Shown: positions 36,320-48,078 of the stretch, one piece after another | Position numbering within the stretch: the stretch's first letter is position 1 | How the letters are laid out: every line of letters starts with the position of its first letter | NCBI RefSeq assembly: GCF_032362555.1 | Contig: NC_083507.1 | Coordinates: 3,351,001-3,415,000 of the forward strand | Direction: 5' to 3' | Length of the DNA: 64,000 nucleotides | Origin: Amyelois transitella | Lineage: Eukaryota > Arthropoda > Insecta > Lepidoptera > Pyralidae | Notes under the pieces: generated by a model | What the model was told of the DNA's origin: nothing | What the model saw: the letters and a program-made list of their open reading frames with translations, nothing else | Database searches by the model: none | Translations under genes and position numbers: made by a program

Positions 36320-39300
36320 TTACGCGTGCCCGCAATGCGGAACTAGCTCAGGATCCTCACAAGTGAGATTCTGGTCATCAAAGACCTTGCCTTCCTCGCA
36401 GGTAATGAGTCGGGGTTGTCCCTCCACACACGTGATGAGCCTGTGGCAGTCCCCTGGTACTGGAAACCTTGGGAATGGCCAGAATTTGGCCGCGGGAGAG
36501 TTGGACGGCACTTTCGTGGGGCACTTGAAGCCAACGACCGCTGCGGACGGAATTAATGAGTTTATCATCACGATGCTCTAGATAACGACGTCTATGAAAC
36601 TTTTACTTTTGTCCGAGACGTAATAGTAGTAACACCGATTAATGGTAAAAAATGTGAGTGAAATGTCTACATAATTATTTAAAAAAAGTATTGGTTTCAG
36701 CACCTTAACGTGATAATCTTTAATATTGGAAGATTAAATGATCAAATTGAGGTCAAATGCACTCAGCATTTAACCTAAATCTGCCTGACCGTTGGCAAAA
36801 TACGCGCTAAGATAGATGCAAGCTCAAATATTGCGCATCACTCGTGCCTTAAAAATTCTTAAGTTGTAACTGTCGGGGAACTAAGGTGAGGGGATGCATA
36901 AAAAGATAAGCTAACCTTCAGGGTTGCAGAAGGGCTGCAGCAGATCAGGCCAGTTGCAGCCATGCGTGCGGTCATCGTACACCAGCCCTGGGGTGCAAGG
37001 CTCCTGGTTGGGGATCCCGAAGGCACACTTGACGTAGCTGGTGGAACATTCGTTGCTGTCTGGGTAGATCCCGAACTGGTACTCGCAGCCAGGGGTGGAT
37101 AGTGGTGTCACTGGATTAAAATTACAAAAAATTTAGGTCAATCAGTGTAGGAAAGGATAATTACTCAGTTCTGTACAATTGTATACGAGTCTCGTATCGA
37201 CTATGACTGTCATCTTGCCGACCAGCGCGGCTATTCTTTAAAGTTAACAAGGCTAGTAGTCTCATCTTCCCTCTCTTTCTATCTTAAAGGTTAATTAAAA
37301 ATATATCAAGAAAGGAGAGGCTTTATAAGAGTTATTGAAAAGTCGCTCAGTATGTGCCCGCTTTCGTAGCATTACATATAACGGACTAGGGAACATTGTA
37401 AGGAAACCTACACATTCAAACAGCTGGTTATGTAACTTTATGTCACATAAGTAAAGTTCTACTGCAAGGTAACATGTGAGTCGTTCGTGTAAAAACCTGA
37501 ACAAGTTCATCGTCAAACAACAACCGTGAGCTGCTCTCTATGGAGGTGACGATATCACCAGGACTAACGCCAATTTTAAAAAGAAAAAACATCTATGCTT
37601 TTTTTAAGGCAGATACTCACAGTCAGCTTTCCTGTCTCCGCAGTCGACTGCCCAGTTGTAGTTGCAGTGGTTGTGCACCGCGCCTTTTCCGTCAAACAGA
37701 AGGCCGTTCTCACAGGTCTCCACAGTCAGGGTTCCATTGGTGCATAAGAAGAACTGGTCGCAGAGCTCGGGATGGGCGTACGCCTGCAATTCATTTATTT
37801 CTATAAATTTTTACAGGCTTTTACTACAGCAAACATAGCTTTATGTTTATGCCGTGCTTTAAAACTTGTCTAACGAATGAACGAGAAACTAAATGCTTAA
37901 TATTCAGTGAAAGCAGACTTGTGACAAAGTTAAATAAGACCAATATTTACTTATTGAGATAGTCTTTGGTACTCTTCATGTAATCTCTCAAATAGAATAA
38001 TATGGAGGAAAAAATATCTCAAACCAGTATTATAATGAGATTGTACTAATACGAGAAGATTAGACGTTTAGAAAAATCTTGTTTACCTGGACTCCATACT
38101 GTTCTGGACACGCAGGCGCATGCTCTAACAAGATGCCTGCATTCGCTGAAATACACAAAATAAAGGAATATTATTAGTTAATTATTACCAATAAAATGAT
38201 GATTAAGCATGAAGATAGTAGTACAAAGTTGATATTAGAACACTTCTTTAAACGAGATTGTGGCACGGATTTTCATTTATCCTTTACAATGATTAGGGAG
38301 AATTCAGAGAGAAACTATCGTAACGATTCCTGTTCAAACTAAATTTGTTTTATTATTATCAAATCTGGGTAAAGATATCCCTCCTCCTCCTATTAACAAG
38401 ATATGTACTTAATTACTAGACTTATCCACTCCTGAAACGTGGCACACTGCGGGCCATACATTGCCAGAATAACTCAAGGGCTTCAGTTGACTCTATAATA
38501 GGTCTACCTGTCAAAGCGCAACCTAATCGAACACTTTCATAGTAATAGCCCTCGTGTGAGCGTGCGGCGTGACGTTAAGCAACCCTTGCGAGGTCGCCCA
38601 ATTAGCGATTTCATTGGTTTCAAACATTTCATTTGCGTAAACGTAAATTCCTTCTGTCTATCTTTAGAGTTAAGTTATTGAAGGCGATATTCGATTGATT
38701 TGATAAAAAGACATACGACGCGACCAAAAGCATAAAGAATAAACAGATGTCTCTTCTGTATGCTTATATGAAAGGTGTATAAGTGCGCACTCCGACTTTA
38801 TGTATATTCCCTCTTTCTACCTCCGATAAATTGGGACAGCCGTTTAGTTAAACGTGTTCAAGTCAAGCCTAGAGCGTTCAAGTGAAGAAGGATTTATATA
38901 CCCAGTAACTAACATATTTATTTATTTCAGAAGCTTAAAATATATATACATATAAATATATGGTCAAAATGGTAAGATAAATGTAGGAAAGCCGACCCCA
39001 GACCCTGATGCACTGTGGCGGTATAACTGACGATACGCAAAAGTAAGAGGGACAACGTAAAATTGGAAGACACCAAACAATAGATACAATCAAATCTTAA
39101 CATAGCTGTATCAGACTTGCGATTTTCCGCCGTGAGTGAAGTAACCCGTACGTCACGACCAGCCGTTATCTCGCTGGAGCAACAACATACATACATATAT
39201 ACATACGTACAATCACGCCGTGTAACAACCCCGACCACTTTTACTTTTGCTTCACAATAGGCGGTTCGAACAACTCTAATGCAAGGTGTTGAGCAGATCA

Positions 39301-42300
39301 GTTTCGGGTAATTACGGGCTGTTTTAGTTGTGCCAAACTACGTGAATGTTAAATGCCGTGTGGTTCCCGTCAACAATACAAAAAAGAATAGGATGACATG
39401 AGCACTACATCTCTTTCGCATGGATGTCGTAAAAGGCGACTAAGGGATAGGCTTACAAGCTTGGCATTCTTTTTAGGCGATGCGCTAGCAACCTGTCACT
39501 ATTTGAATCTCAATACTATCACTAAGCCAAATAGCTGAACGGGCCCATTCAGTCGTTTCAAGACTGTTGGCTCTGTCTACCCTGCATGGAACATAGACGT
39601 GACCATATGTATGTATGAATGTATGTCTTGTCTACCTACGAATTATTGTTCTGTATCTGTACCATTTTTGCCTTAGGTATACAGCAGCTAACTTCGGGCG
39701 AAAGTAATAGTGGTCAGCCTTGTGCATGATACGGTCACATAGCAAGTTAATTCATAGTTAATTACCAGCGATACGGTCTTACATTGTCAGGGGCTCGGCT
39801 TAGATTCAGATTTTGATGGAGATATGTCGTGTTATTGTTGACGTGTGAAAGAACTCCGGTATCGTGACGACTTCTAAAAATTGACTGATTATTGTACTTG
39901 CAGTTTTTTTATTGAACTTTACAACAAAGCTATCTGACTACGCACTGAGACACGTTTTGCCGTAGCTTGGAAGACAGAGATGAACTCTAGTAAACTGGAA
40001 TCAATCTTTAAGTTTCAGTTTAGCTGTTTTGGAGTTTATTAATGACAAGATTCGTGATCCGAGATTTGTGTGAAATGTCAGAGATATGTTAATGTGTATA
40101 TTTAATGAATTACGGGATTTCTGAAAATGATTTAGACAATAACGGTCTAGTGTCAAGAGTACCCTAAAACGGTGGTAGTCGAAGGTATTTGGGGATCATG
40201 GGAAGTGGAAAGATGTAGTCCTCCGCCGAGATGCGATCACATGTATGTATTATATACACAGCCTTTATCCATTTTGCAGTATGTTATATAGGTATTTTAA
40301 TAATTTACTTTTACTAATAACAGGTTTATTCCACTACATCTGGTTGCGCATTCCCTTTACCTGCCGTTCAACCTTTTCCACCCTTGCGTCACCTTCCGGA
40401 TCATATCATAATCTCTACTTTCACTTTGAAACCTTTAGCTATATTTTATTAATTTTGATCATTGAATTCAGGTAAAAAAGGAGATCTAACACTCTTGTGT
40501 TATATCTCCTGTTGACGAAAACAACTAGCAAAAGAAACGCATTTAAAAATATAAGGCAAATGAATGTGGCCCAGATTTTGACCATCCATTTTAGATTAAA
40601 AATATGTTGCCGTCTAACTAGGTATTTTGAATTTACTTAAAACTGCCTATATAAGACAAAGTTGCATATAATTTTTCCTTATTGGTTTGTATTCGATCAA
40701 CAAACAGTTTCCGAAGATTTCCTCGATTGAGACAGCGTTACATAATAGATGGCAAGATCGCCTTCCGCCGTTTTGCAATTGCATTATCGAATAAACAGGA
40801 AATCTCTTAGCGTGAAGCATCTGCAGGTAAAGGACTGATTATCATATTTTTATCGTTTAGTTTTAAATACTTTTTTGAGCCTCATCCATTTATATTTGCA
40901 CACCTATCGCTTGTTGAAGGACCCAATATAATAGTGATAACACATTTTTAATACACATGTTAAGCAAATTAAAATATTTGTCTTTATAAATTGATTATAC
41001 CAGCAACTCCGTAATATGGATAATAAATCAATCTTATTTATTTCCGTTTTGTGGGAATTTCGGGATATCTTGTCGTAGCATCATCGAACGTACGCAAAAC
41101 TCCAGCTTTCTATACCCAGTCGTTTTAGATGAACGTTGCTATCAATCATTTGGAAACGCAAAAGCATTTTATATATCTATTGATTGATTGATTGATGACG
41201 ACTGGTTAATAAAACGCACAACAACTGATCCGATTCACGGCCAAATCTACACCAGTGAGTAAAATCTCTCATTCGAGTGAAGTTTACGTCACAAGGCACT
41301 CCGCTATTGAGCAAATCGGTAAATAAACAATGACAATTTCGCTTTACATAATAACGTGTACTTTTGTGGTCAATGTAATAGGAATTACTTAGCAGATGCT
41401 AATGTTTACTGATATCTGTGTACAATATGAGTTTGCAGAAGAAAGGAGACTTGTTATATTTCAAATTGAGACCATGAATTTATTTATTAAGTCTGTGAAA
41501 CGATAATTGTAAGATGATTAACCTAACCTAGATAATGTGATACAAATAATAATTTTGTAGAAATTAAATTTTAATAAATAAAAAATTTCACCAGATATTT
41601 TTCTTTTTTCACAGAACACTGCGCACCGTGTATCCCAGAACGTAGTACTGTTTACGTGAGATTTGCGTTTTCTATAAACGAATAATAAAACGAAACGAAG
41701 CGGAACCGCGGGCATAATCTAGTATCAAATAAAATGTAACTGAAAATAAAATAAGATACTTTTACGCTCACAGATAGCCTTGCGTTTCAGTTCCACTTCC
41801 CAGTTGATTACTATGTAATTAAATCGCAAACAATATCTTAATGTAGCATTTCCGATAGGATACAATTAATGCACCATCATCAAATTATGATTCTTCGTAG
41901 ATAATAATATCGCATGTTAAATGTTCTAATTGCACTGTGATGAAGATAAAAAACAATTAAATGAGCCTACTTTGCGTTAGTTTATATTATTGATTGTTGC
42001 AAAATATTTTTTTGTAAAAATCTATTTGAATGGGAAAGGGGGAGGCCAAAATGAATGCCCCTTGATCAAATCAGGGTCCAATAGTTGAAGGCCTGGTCAA
42101 AAGTACCCAGGACCGGCAATCCTAAATGTAGGGATTGCGGATGTAGAGATCATGGCAAGTGGAAAGATATATAGTTAATGGCGTAATCTTTTATATTGGA
42201 AATGAAGTCATGGTATCACTTAAACTTCATGAAAACATTTTATAGTTATTACCGCTATTAAAGAGTAGAAAAAGCGACGGAAGAATTGACGTCAATTCCC

Positions 42301-45300
42301 AATTCTTACTTAATCTATACCATAGACAAATGTACGTACATTGACAAGTGTAGATTTTAAAAAAATATATATATTTAAAGAATATGTACATATTTATCAT
42401 CTACCGATATACGTACCTTACTGGCAATAAAGTCTCCAAAAATTGACGTATCATATCAACAATGAGATGGGGTGAACGTAACGCACGATATTCGACGTGC
42501 CGGCGATCGTTGCGTAACGATGACACCAAGTGTAAGCAAAGGCATATTTGTACTACAATTTAGACACATCTCTATTCATAATGTTCTTTTAGCGTGACGA
42601 CTTAACTTCCCTTTTCACTTGTGAATATAAATTACGGTGAATTTACTATGCACTTTATTACTAAGCATAAATCAATTTGGACCGAACGTTAACTGCTATT
42701 TTTTTCATAGTCCCTGCTGATATGTAATTAAACAAACAAATCAAAATCTTTGATAGATCATAAGTAGGAATTGCGAAAGATTAGAAATAGTTCTAATGAA
42801 AGGAAATAACAAGACAAAGTCAACAAAATCTAATTCTTAATTACAGTAGAAGCAGGTTATCAGCTAACATTTTCTCACAGTACAAGTAGGTATAAATCAT
42901 CACTAATTGTATTGATTTGTATCGACTGAAGAATTTTTAATATTACAAGATCTATGACAAGAAACACAAAAACTCATTGATAAAAAATAATTAATTTTGA
43001 TGTGTGATTTTTATTTTTCATAAGTATGTTAATTAATTGTTAATTAAGTAGCTGGAACAGCGTTGTTGTTGATATAATTAATACTTTAAAGATAAAATGT
43101 TTTTCAAGCAAAAATGCAAATTTAATGATAAAAACTTCAACAAATTTAGCTGCATGTGATTCTTCTTAATTAAAAGCTCAATAAATTAATTAAGTTACAG
43201 ATACAAAAAAATAGATACGTTTTCTATCCGGTTAAAATAATTCCCGTGATAATTTAATTTAATGATTTCATTGAAATAACAAAAGTTTGGCCTTTAATTA
43301 ATAAGGCGGAAGGTGAGTCAGTACATTTATATGATATGATACATCATTAAAATTCATGTCAAGTGCAAATTCTGTGACAATCGGTCGCTCATAGTGCCTC
43401 TCAGTTTTAATATCCTACATATATACAATTTAGTACGTATATGGAAGCCGATATCAGAAGATTAGGATGCATCTTAAAAATATAGGCCAAAAAAAAGTCA
43501 AATAAGCCAATCCTAGGCTTGGTTGTGGTGTAGCCTAGAGATTGTCGGACAACAGTCTGTAATCCCATTAAATCATCTCGTTAAGGTAGTGGTTTAAAGA
43601 AACTCTGTTGCAGACCGGGGATTCGCCGGGGACCGATGATGATGATTTGCGATAAAAGACTATACACAATGAAATGATATGGTAAAAAAGCTATACATTT
43701 AAATTTGTCATCTATGATTCATAATTGGTCTAGGGCTAATAAGAGAGAATTTCTGAAAATCCACTGGATACACTGTAATACGTGGGCCGCAGGCGTAATC
43801 TAGTATTTTATAAAGATTTAGGTCAGATTTTTTACTCACATAATACATTGTATGATAGTCAATGAAGTGTGAAAAGTTACTTTTCTCGTAGGTACTGATT
43901 TAATATTGACGACTGACAATAAATTATATAACATAAGTCAACAGATTGTAAAAAACTCGCGATTCATGTCCCAATGCTATTTTTATTTTTAAGAGATTTG
44001 TATTATATAATTTTCGCTTCTATAATATTTTAAGCCGACATTATACTTCGGAGTACAAGTTTGGAAAACGATACTTCTGTTCGATAAAATGCCATTGGGG
44101 AAACGTAATGGGGAAAATTCAAATCTTAAAGTTATTGCGTTACAACAGACATACGCGCTATCTTTTGAACCGTTAGTCAGATTTTGATAAAATTAAAAAT
44201 ACCTGGAGCTTAAAAATCGGTTCAATAGTTTTTAAGACTTTTACAATTTTGTAAAAATCGTAATTGTTCCAAAGGTCTAATGTAGAAGAATAATTTTAGA
44301 GGTATATCAATTCATTTTGTGGATGTCACATTATTGCTTTATGACCTCTTCATAATTTTCGAAAGACATTAATTAGATCCATAAATGTTCCAAATGATAT
44401 TTTTAATGCCGCGGTTCAGCGCAAGCGCAGGTGTGGGCCTTGAGTTTCGAACACAAACCAACGCATTCCGGCTCCTTTCCAAACGTTGAGTAATCAACCA
44501 ATCAGCGGAAACGATAACAATTATAGACCAAAGGCCGTCTACGAGTATTACCTCAATTTTTGGATTTTAATATCGATTAATTCATAATCATAGACTAAGT
44601 TACCTACATTTTGGTGACGTTGCATGTACGGTTTTAGGTAGTAAAAGAAAAGGCTTTTATTGTAAGGAAATAAATAAATGTTTGATAAGATGACTGATTG
44701 CATATTAAACATATTAAACATAAAATAATACAGATTATATTTAAGTTTATAATAGTTTTCGTCACCTTTTGCGTGTCACAAAATTATCACAAAAGAAAGG
44801 TATAAGGTAACCTACAGCAGAACAAGGTACCTAACTGATTCAGTTTCAAGTGATTTATAAGTTAGTATTTTGCATTATTTTAGATTATGCCTGTTACTTG
44901 GCCCGCGTTAAATTAAAGAATCTAGTTTATTTCCCGTTCTAGCAGAATTTTCGGATATACCGTAGTACTCACAAACTCCAAATTTGAAATTTTAGTTTCA
45001 TTCACCCAAAGCTTCTGTTATTTGTATGTCAGTAAATAAATTAATGTAGGGATTTTAAATATTTGGATTGATGGCTGTGGCCAAATATTTAAGCATTTTA
45101 TTTAAGAAGTACATATTTCACGCCTTCAGATACCTGAGTAAGAAAAGGAGATGGCCCAGTTGAAGTATGGACGACTGCCCTGGAATGTATACACATAACA
45201 ACTATTCTTATATAATCTTGAATCACTGTATATTCATATTTTGTATGAAAAAAGTTTCAGGAACTTGTCAAATGTATACAATCTTAAAAATAAACTTCCT

Positions 45301-47653
45301 CATTTACTGGCTCAATTAATCAACAAACTTCTTATAAAATGCTTTTGCTGTAAGTTTTTATTCAGGAGTTTTTACTGTCGCATACTTAACTAGTCTGGTG
45401 CGAACATGAATCAACGTACCATTTCAGTTTGTATTTATTTGTGGTATGTAAGTGGTACTAGTTGTTGCCCCGAGGCTTCGCCCGCGTGGTTATTCTTTAT
45501 ATTAAAGAAATATATATTTATTTGTAATGTATGTGAGAATTCTATCAACACAAACAGCATGTATTCAAATACGCTCTGAACTGAACATATAGTAGATTTT
45601 TTTCTAAATATTTATGCAGAACTAAATGTATAACTAGTTGCAAAAGATATGATAAAGAAAATGAAAACAAAAAAAAATATGATTTACTAATATTTTCAGG
45701 AGAAAAAAGTACTCAAATAAAAAACATTGTTTCAAAGTGCGATTCATTTATTTGGACATTTATTTGTAAAAGCTGGTCTAGAGAATGAGTCACCGTGGAT
45801 TTATGACAGGCGATGCGATAAGCAATCCATCACTATTTCGAAATCGATTTTTAATAAATATATATTTTTATCGATTTAAGTAACACAATCAATTCCAAAT
45901 CATTTTTAAAGCAAACAAATCATTTTTAAAGTAAAATATATAGATTGTTATTAAATATACCTAAACATATTGAAGCGGTCCCAAAATAACGCTTCCTACT
46001 AAGCGTATATACTGTACATGTTCATAAATATCGATTAAATCGAAATCAGTAATCGTACGGGAAGTTAATAAAAACCTTTTGAATGGCAACACTTAACTCG
46101 TTGTTGTAAAGGAGGCCATGAAAGGAAGTGAAATAAGATTAAGAATCTTTTATTATAGAAAATCATTTTGACAAGTTCTAGGAAAAAAATTAATACGTGA
46201 TAATTAATAAATTAATATTTCAGTATTATAGGTAAATAACATTTATGTATACGTTTCTAGGGCAGTTTTGGGCCATCTCCTTTTCAAAGATGGTTACGTG
46301 TGCAGATGGTATGAAAATGTTTGCGACCTAGAACTTGTCCGTTTTTAAGCTTATTTGTTTCTATGCTTGTTCGTTATTATCGAGAAGTATATACTTAAAA
46401 GACGTTATGTAAAAAGATTATCGCTATCTGAAAATCGGACAAGTTCCAGGATCAAGAAAATTGAAATCGGGTTTTCGCACGTTGTCGACTAACCCGTTAT
46501 TATGTGAAAGATAATTACTTATATAGACATAATACAGCTGGGACCAGTTAATGTCGTAAGGGTTGCAAAATACGCGATAATACTATTCGTTGCGACGTTA
46601 TAGTAAAGGACACTTTGTAAGTAACTTTCACTTTCTTACAAGAAGTTTAATCAGATGAATTTGATTTAATGTAGGTATTGTATTACATACATACATACAT
46701 TCATATGGTCACGTCTATATCCCTTGCGGGGTAGACAGAGCCAACAGTCTTGAAAAGACTGAATGGCCACGTTCAGCTATTTGGCTTAATGATAGAACTG
46801 AGATTCAAATAGTGACAGGTTGCTAGCCCATCGCCTAAAAGAGGAATCCTAAGTTTATAAGCCTATCCCTTAGTCGCCTTTTACGACATCCATGGGAAAG
46901 AGATGGAGTGGTCCTATTCTTTTTTGTAATGGTGCCGGGAACCACACGGCACTTGAATTGGTGCTGGGAACCACACGATATTGTATAATTGTACCTACTT
47001 AATTGAAGTTTGCGAATTGGCGTAATATTTGTGGCGGGGTTAACAATATTTCTGGCCAAAATACTGAAGTATGAAATAGAAAATGTTGGTGCTTATGACA
47101 AATTTTATGTCAACGATATTGAATTATTTTCATTTAAGATATTTGATTCGGAGGCATTCCAACATCAGGCTACATAAAGTAATAGTGCCGTGTGGTTCCC
47201 GGCACTATTACAAAAAAGAATAGGACCACTCCATCTCTTTCCCATGGATGTCGTAAAAGGCGACTAAGGGATAGGCTTATAAACTTAGGATTCCTCTTTT
47301 AGGCGATGGGCTAGCAACCTGTCACTATTTGAATCTCGGTTCTATCATTAAGCCAAATAGCTGAACGTGGCCATTCAGTCTTTTCAAGACTGTTGGCTCT
47401 GTCTACCCCGCAAGGGATATAGACGTGATCATATGTATGTATAAAACACAAAAGAAGGTGAGAAAAAAAATAAGCAAATCCCGAACCGCAAGCTCAACAT
47501 ATCTCATTCTCTCACGTATGCGTGTCCTTATAGATATTCCAAATCCCTCTTACGTTTGACAGATAACAACCTTAACACAAAAATATTGAAAACTATAAAA
47601 TTCGTCTTACCAAAAGCGAGCGAGGTGAAGAGGAACGCGTATAGAGCACTCAT
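36320..47653 (-). CDS. obstructor-E-like CPAP3 protein, secreted, three chitin-binding domains
   Basis: Minus-strand exons in gene order: 47611-47653, 38087-38145, 37621-37783, 36916-37110, 36320-36540; 226 aa. The signal exon, MSALYAFLFTSLAF plus a phase-1 base, was found 9.5 kb upstream; it is the only candidate with a signal-like peptide, correct phase and a GTAAGA donor. CBM14 domains lie at about 27-82, 97-150 and 160-223. Motifs HPELCDQFFLCTNG, CEYQFGIYPDS, CNWPDLL and FPVPGDCHRLITC are typical of proteins named obstructor-E in insects; it could equally be filed as CPAP3-D. Unlike its neighbours the third domain is complete within the last exon and the protein ends three residues later (GHA), with no basic tail. 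A separate tiny exon carries the start of domain 1. The long intron is full of SINE and LINE pieces. Confidence 0.9.
39354..39630 (+). mobile_element. SINE, near full length
   Basis: gccgtgtggttcccgtcaac ... aaaggcgactaagggatagg ... gctagcaacctgtcactatt ... gactgttggctctgtctacc ... catatgtatgtatg. A 10-bp insertion (atgagcacta) follows the first 60 bp. Antisense in the intron. Confidence 0.87.
40186..40250 (+). mobile_element. RTE-like LINE 3' end, short
   Basis: tttggggatcatgggaagtg, gaaagatgtagtcctccgcc, gatgcgatcacatgtatgta: the terminal 65 bp of the LINE family with a (TATG)-like end. Confidence 0.55.
42053..42180 (+). mobile_element. RTE-like LINE 3' fragment, decayed
   Basis: ccccttgatcaaatcagggt ... 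cctggtcaaaagtacccagg ... gtagagatcatggcaagtgg aligns by eye with 47880-48020, with deletions. Confidence 0.6.
46684..46953 (-). mobile_element. SINE, left arm of an inverted pair
   Basis: Full-length reverse-complement SINE from a (CATA)n start to ggtgccgggaaccacacggc. An extra 22-bp head piece (attggtgctgggaaccacac) follows at 46957-46978. It shares private variants (aggattcctcttttag; agccaaatagctg) with the copy at 47185-47443. Confidence 0.92.
47185..47443 (+). mobile_element. SINE, right arm of an inverted pair
   Basis: Full-length plus-strand SINE, gtgccgtgtggttcccggca to atatgtatgtat, ending 168 bp from the first coding exon of the obstructor-E-like gene. Nearly identical to 46684-46953 in opposite orientation with a 230-bp spacer. 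Confidence 0.92.
47611..47653 (-). CDS. first coding exon of the obstructor-E-like gene
   Basis: 43 nt: ATG at 47653 down to the phase-1 G at 47611, followed by donor GTAAGACG. It encodes MSALYAFLFTSLAF and joins CG at 38145 to make Ala. The length is identical to first coding exons of obstructor-B and the obstructor-A-like gene. Upstream (47654-47765) is a GC-rich stretch with CTATAGATA as a weak TATA candidate near 47740. The plus-strand open frame over this exon (47556-47765) is an antisense shadow. Confidence 0.8.
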
Positions 47654-47837
47654 GTTGTCGCGACGTGCTAACTGCGAGGTGGGAGCGGCAACACTGGCGC
47701 AAGACACGCGGCGACCGACCGGCGGCCGTCGCGGTCCTATCTATAGGTGGGACAGCGACACTTGATTGAGTGACTTAAGGTTATTCTAAACTGCTTATTT
47801 TTTAATTAAGTAAATTTTTAATTTAAGCAGATATACA

Positions 47838-48078
47838 AGGAGAGTGTGGAGGGAAAGGTCGGAGTGGGAAGACCTAGACGAACGTATCTTGATCAAATTA
47901 AGGACGTCCTGATAAAGGGTCAGGTCAAAAGTACCCGAAACCGCCGAGCTTGCATGAAGAGAGTTATGAATGTGGATGAAGCGAAGGAAATATGCAGCGA
48001 TCGTGGCAAGTGGAAAGAGGTAGTCTCTGCCTACCCCTCCGGGAAAGAGGCGTGATGTTATGTATGTATGTGTGTAAG
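47838..48078 (+). mobile_element. RTE-like LINE 3' end with C-terminal protein remnant
   Basis: An open frame reads EGKVGVGRPRRTYLDQIKD ... ACMKRVMNVDEAKEICSDRG KWKEVVSAYPSGKEA then stop, followed by tgatgttatgtatgtatgtg. This C-terminal peptide is commonly found at the end of lepidopteran non-LTR retrotransposon proteins; RTE-like is my best placement from the short tail microsatellite. The reverse transcriptase and endonuclease are absent (5' truncation). Not a host gene. Confidence 0.75.

Larger units (their letters stand above)
38146..47610 (-). other. 9.5-kb first intron of the obstructor-E-like gene
   Basis: Holds SINEs (39354-39630, 46684-46953, 47185-47443), LINE tails (40186-40250, 42053-42180), repeat ends of the 'ccgcgggc..aatctagt' type (41695-41717, 43783-43805, 45455-45500) and long AT-rich stretches with nothing recognisable. 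TATATAAA on the minus strand at about 38892-38899 looks like a good TATA box but no coding exon follows it before 38145. Confidence 0.65.

Noticed and set aside
38152-38195. Alternative first exon for the obstructor-E-like gene (ATG CTT AAT ... G|GTAATA near 38193)
   Set aside because: Phase fits, but the peptide MLNHHFI is not a signal sequence and the intron would be only about 43 nt.
38881-38900. TATA box TATATAAA on the minus strand as promoter of the obstructor-E-like gene
   Set aside because: No start codon with signal peptide and phase-1 donor follows before 38145.
44594-44632. Another phase-1 first-exon candidate (MQRHQNV, donor GTAACT)
   Set aside because: Not a signal peptide; the candidate at 47611-47653 fits in length, phase and hydrophobicity.
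46835-47059. 74-codon minus-strand frame
   Set aside because: Lies largely within a SINE copy.
47556-47765. 69-codon plus-strand open frame
   Set aside because: Antisense shadow of the 43-nt signal exon of the obstructor-E-like gene and its GC-rich promoter.
47846-48055. 69-codon frame ending KWKEVVSAYPSGKEA as a host gene
   Set aside because: It is the C-terminal remnant of a 5'-truncated non-LTR retrotransposon; fragments of the same sequence recur at 28835, 40186, 42053 and 63040.
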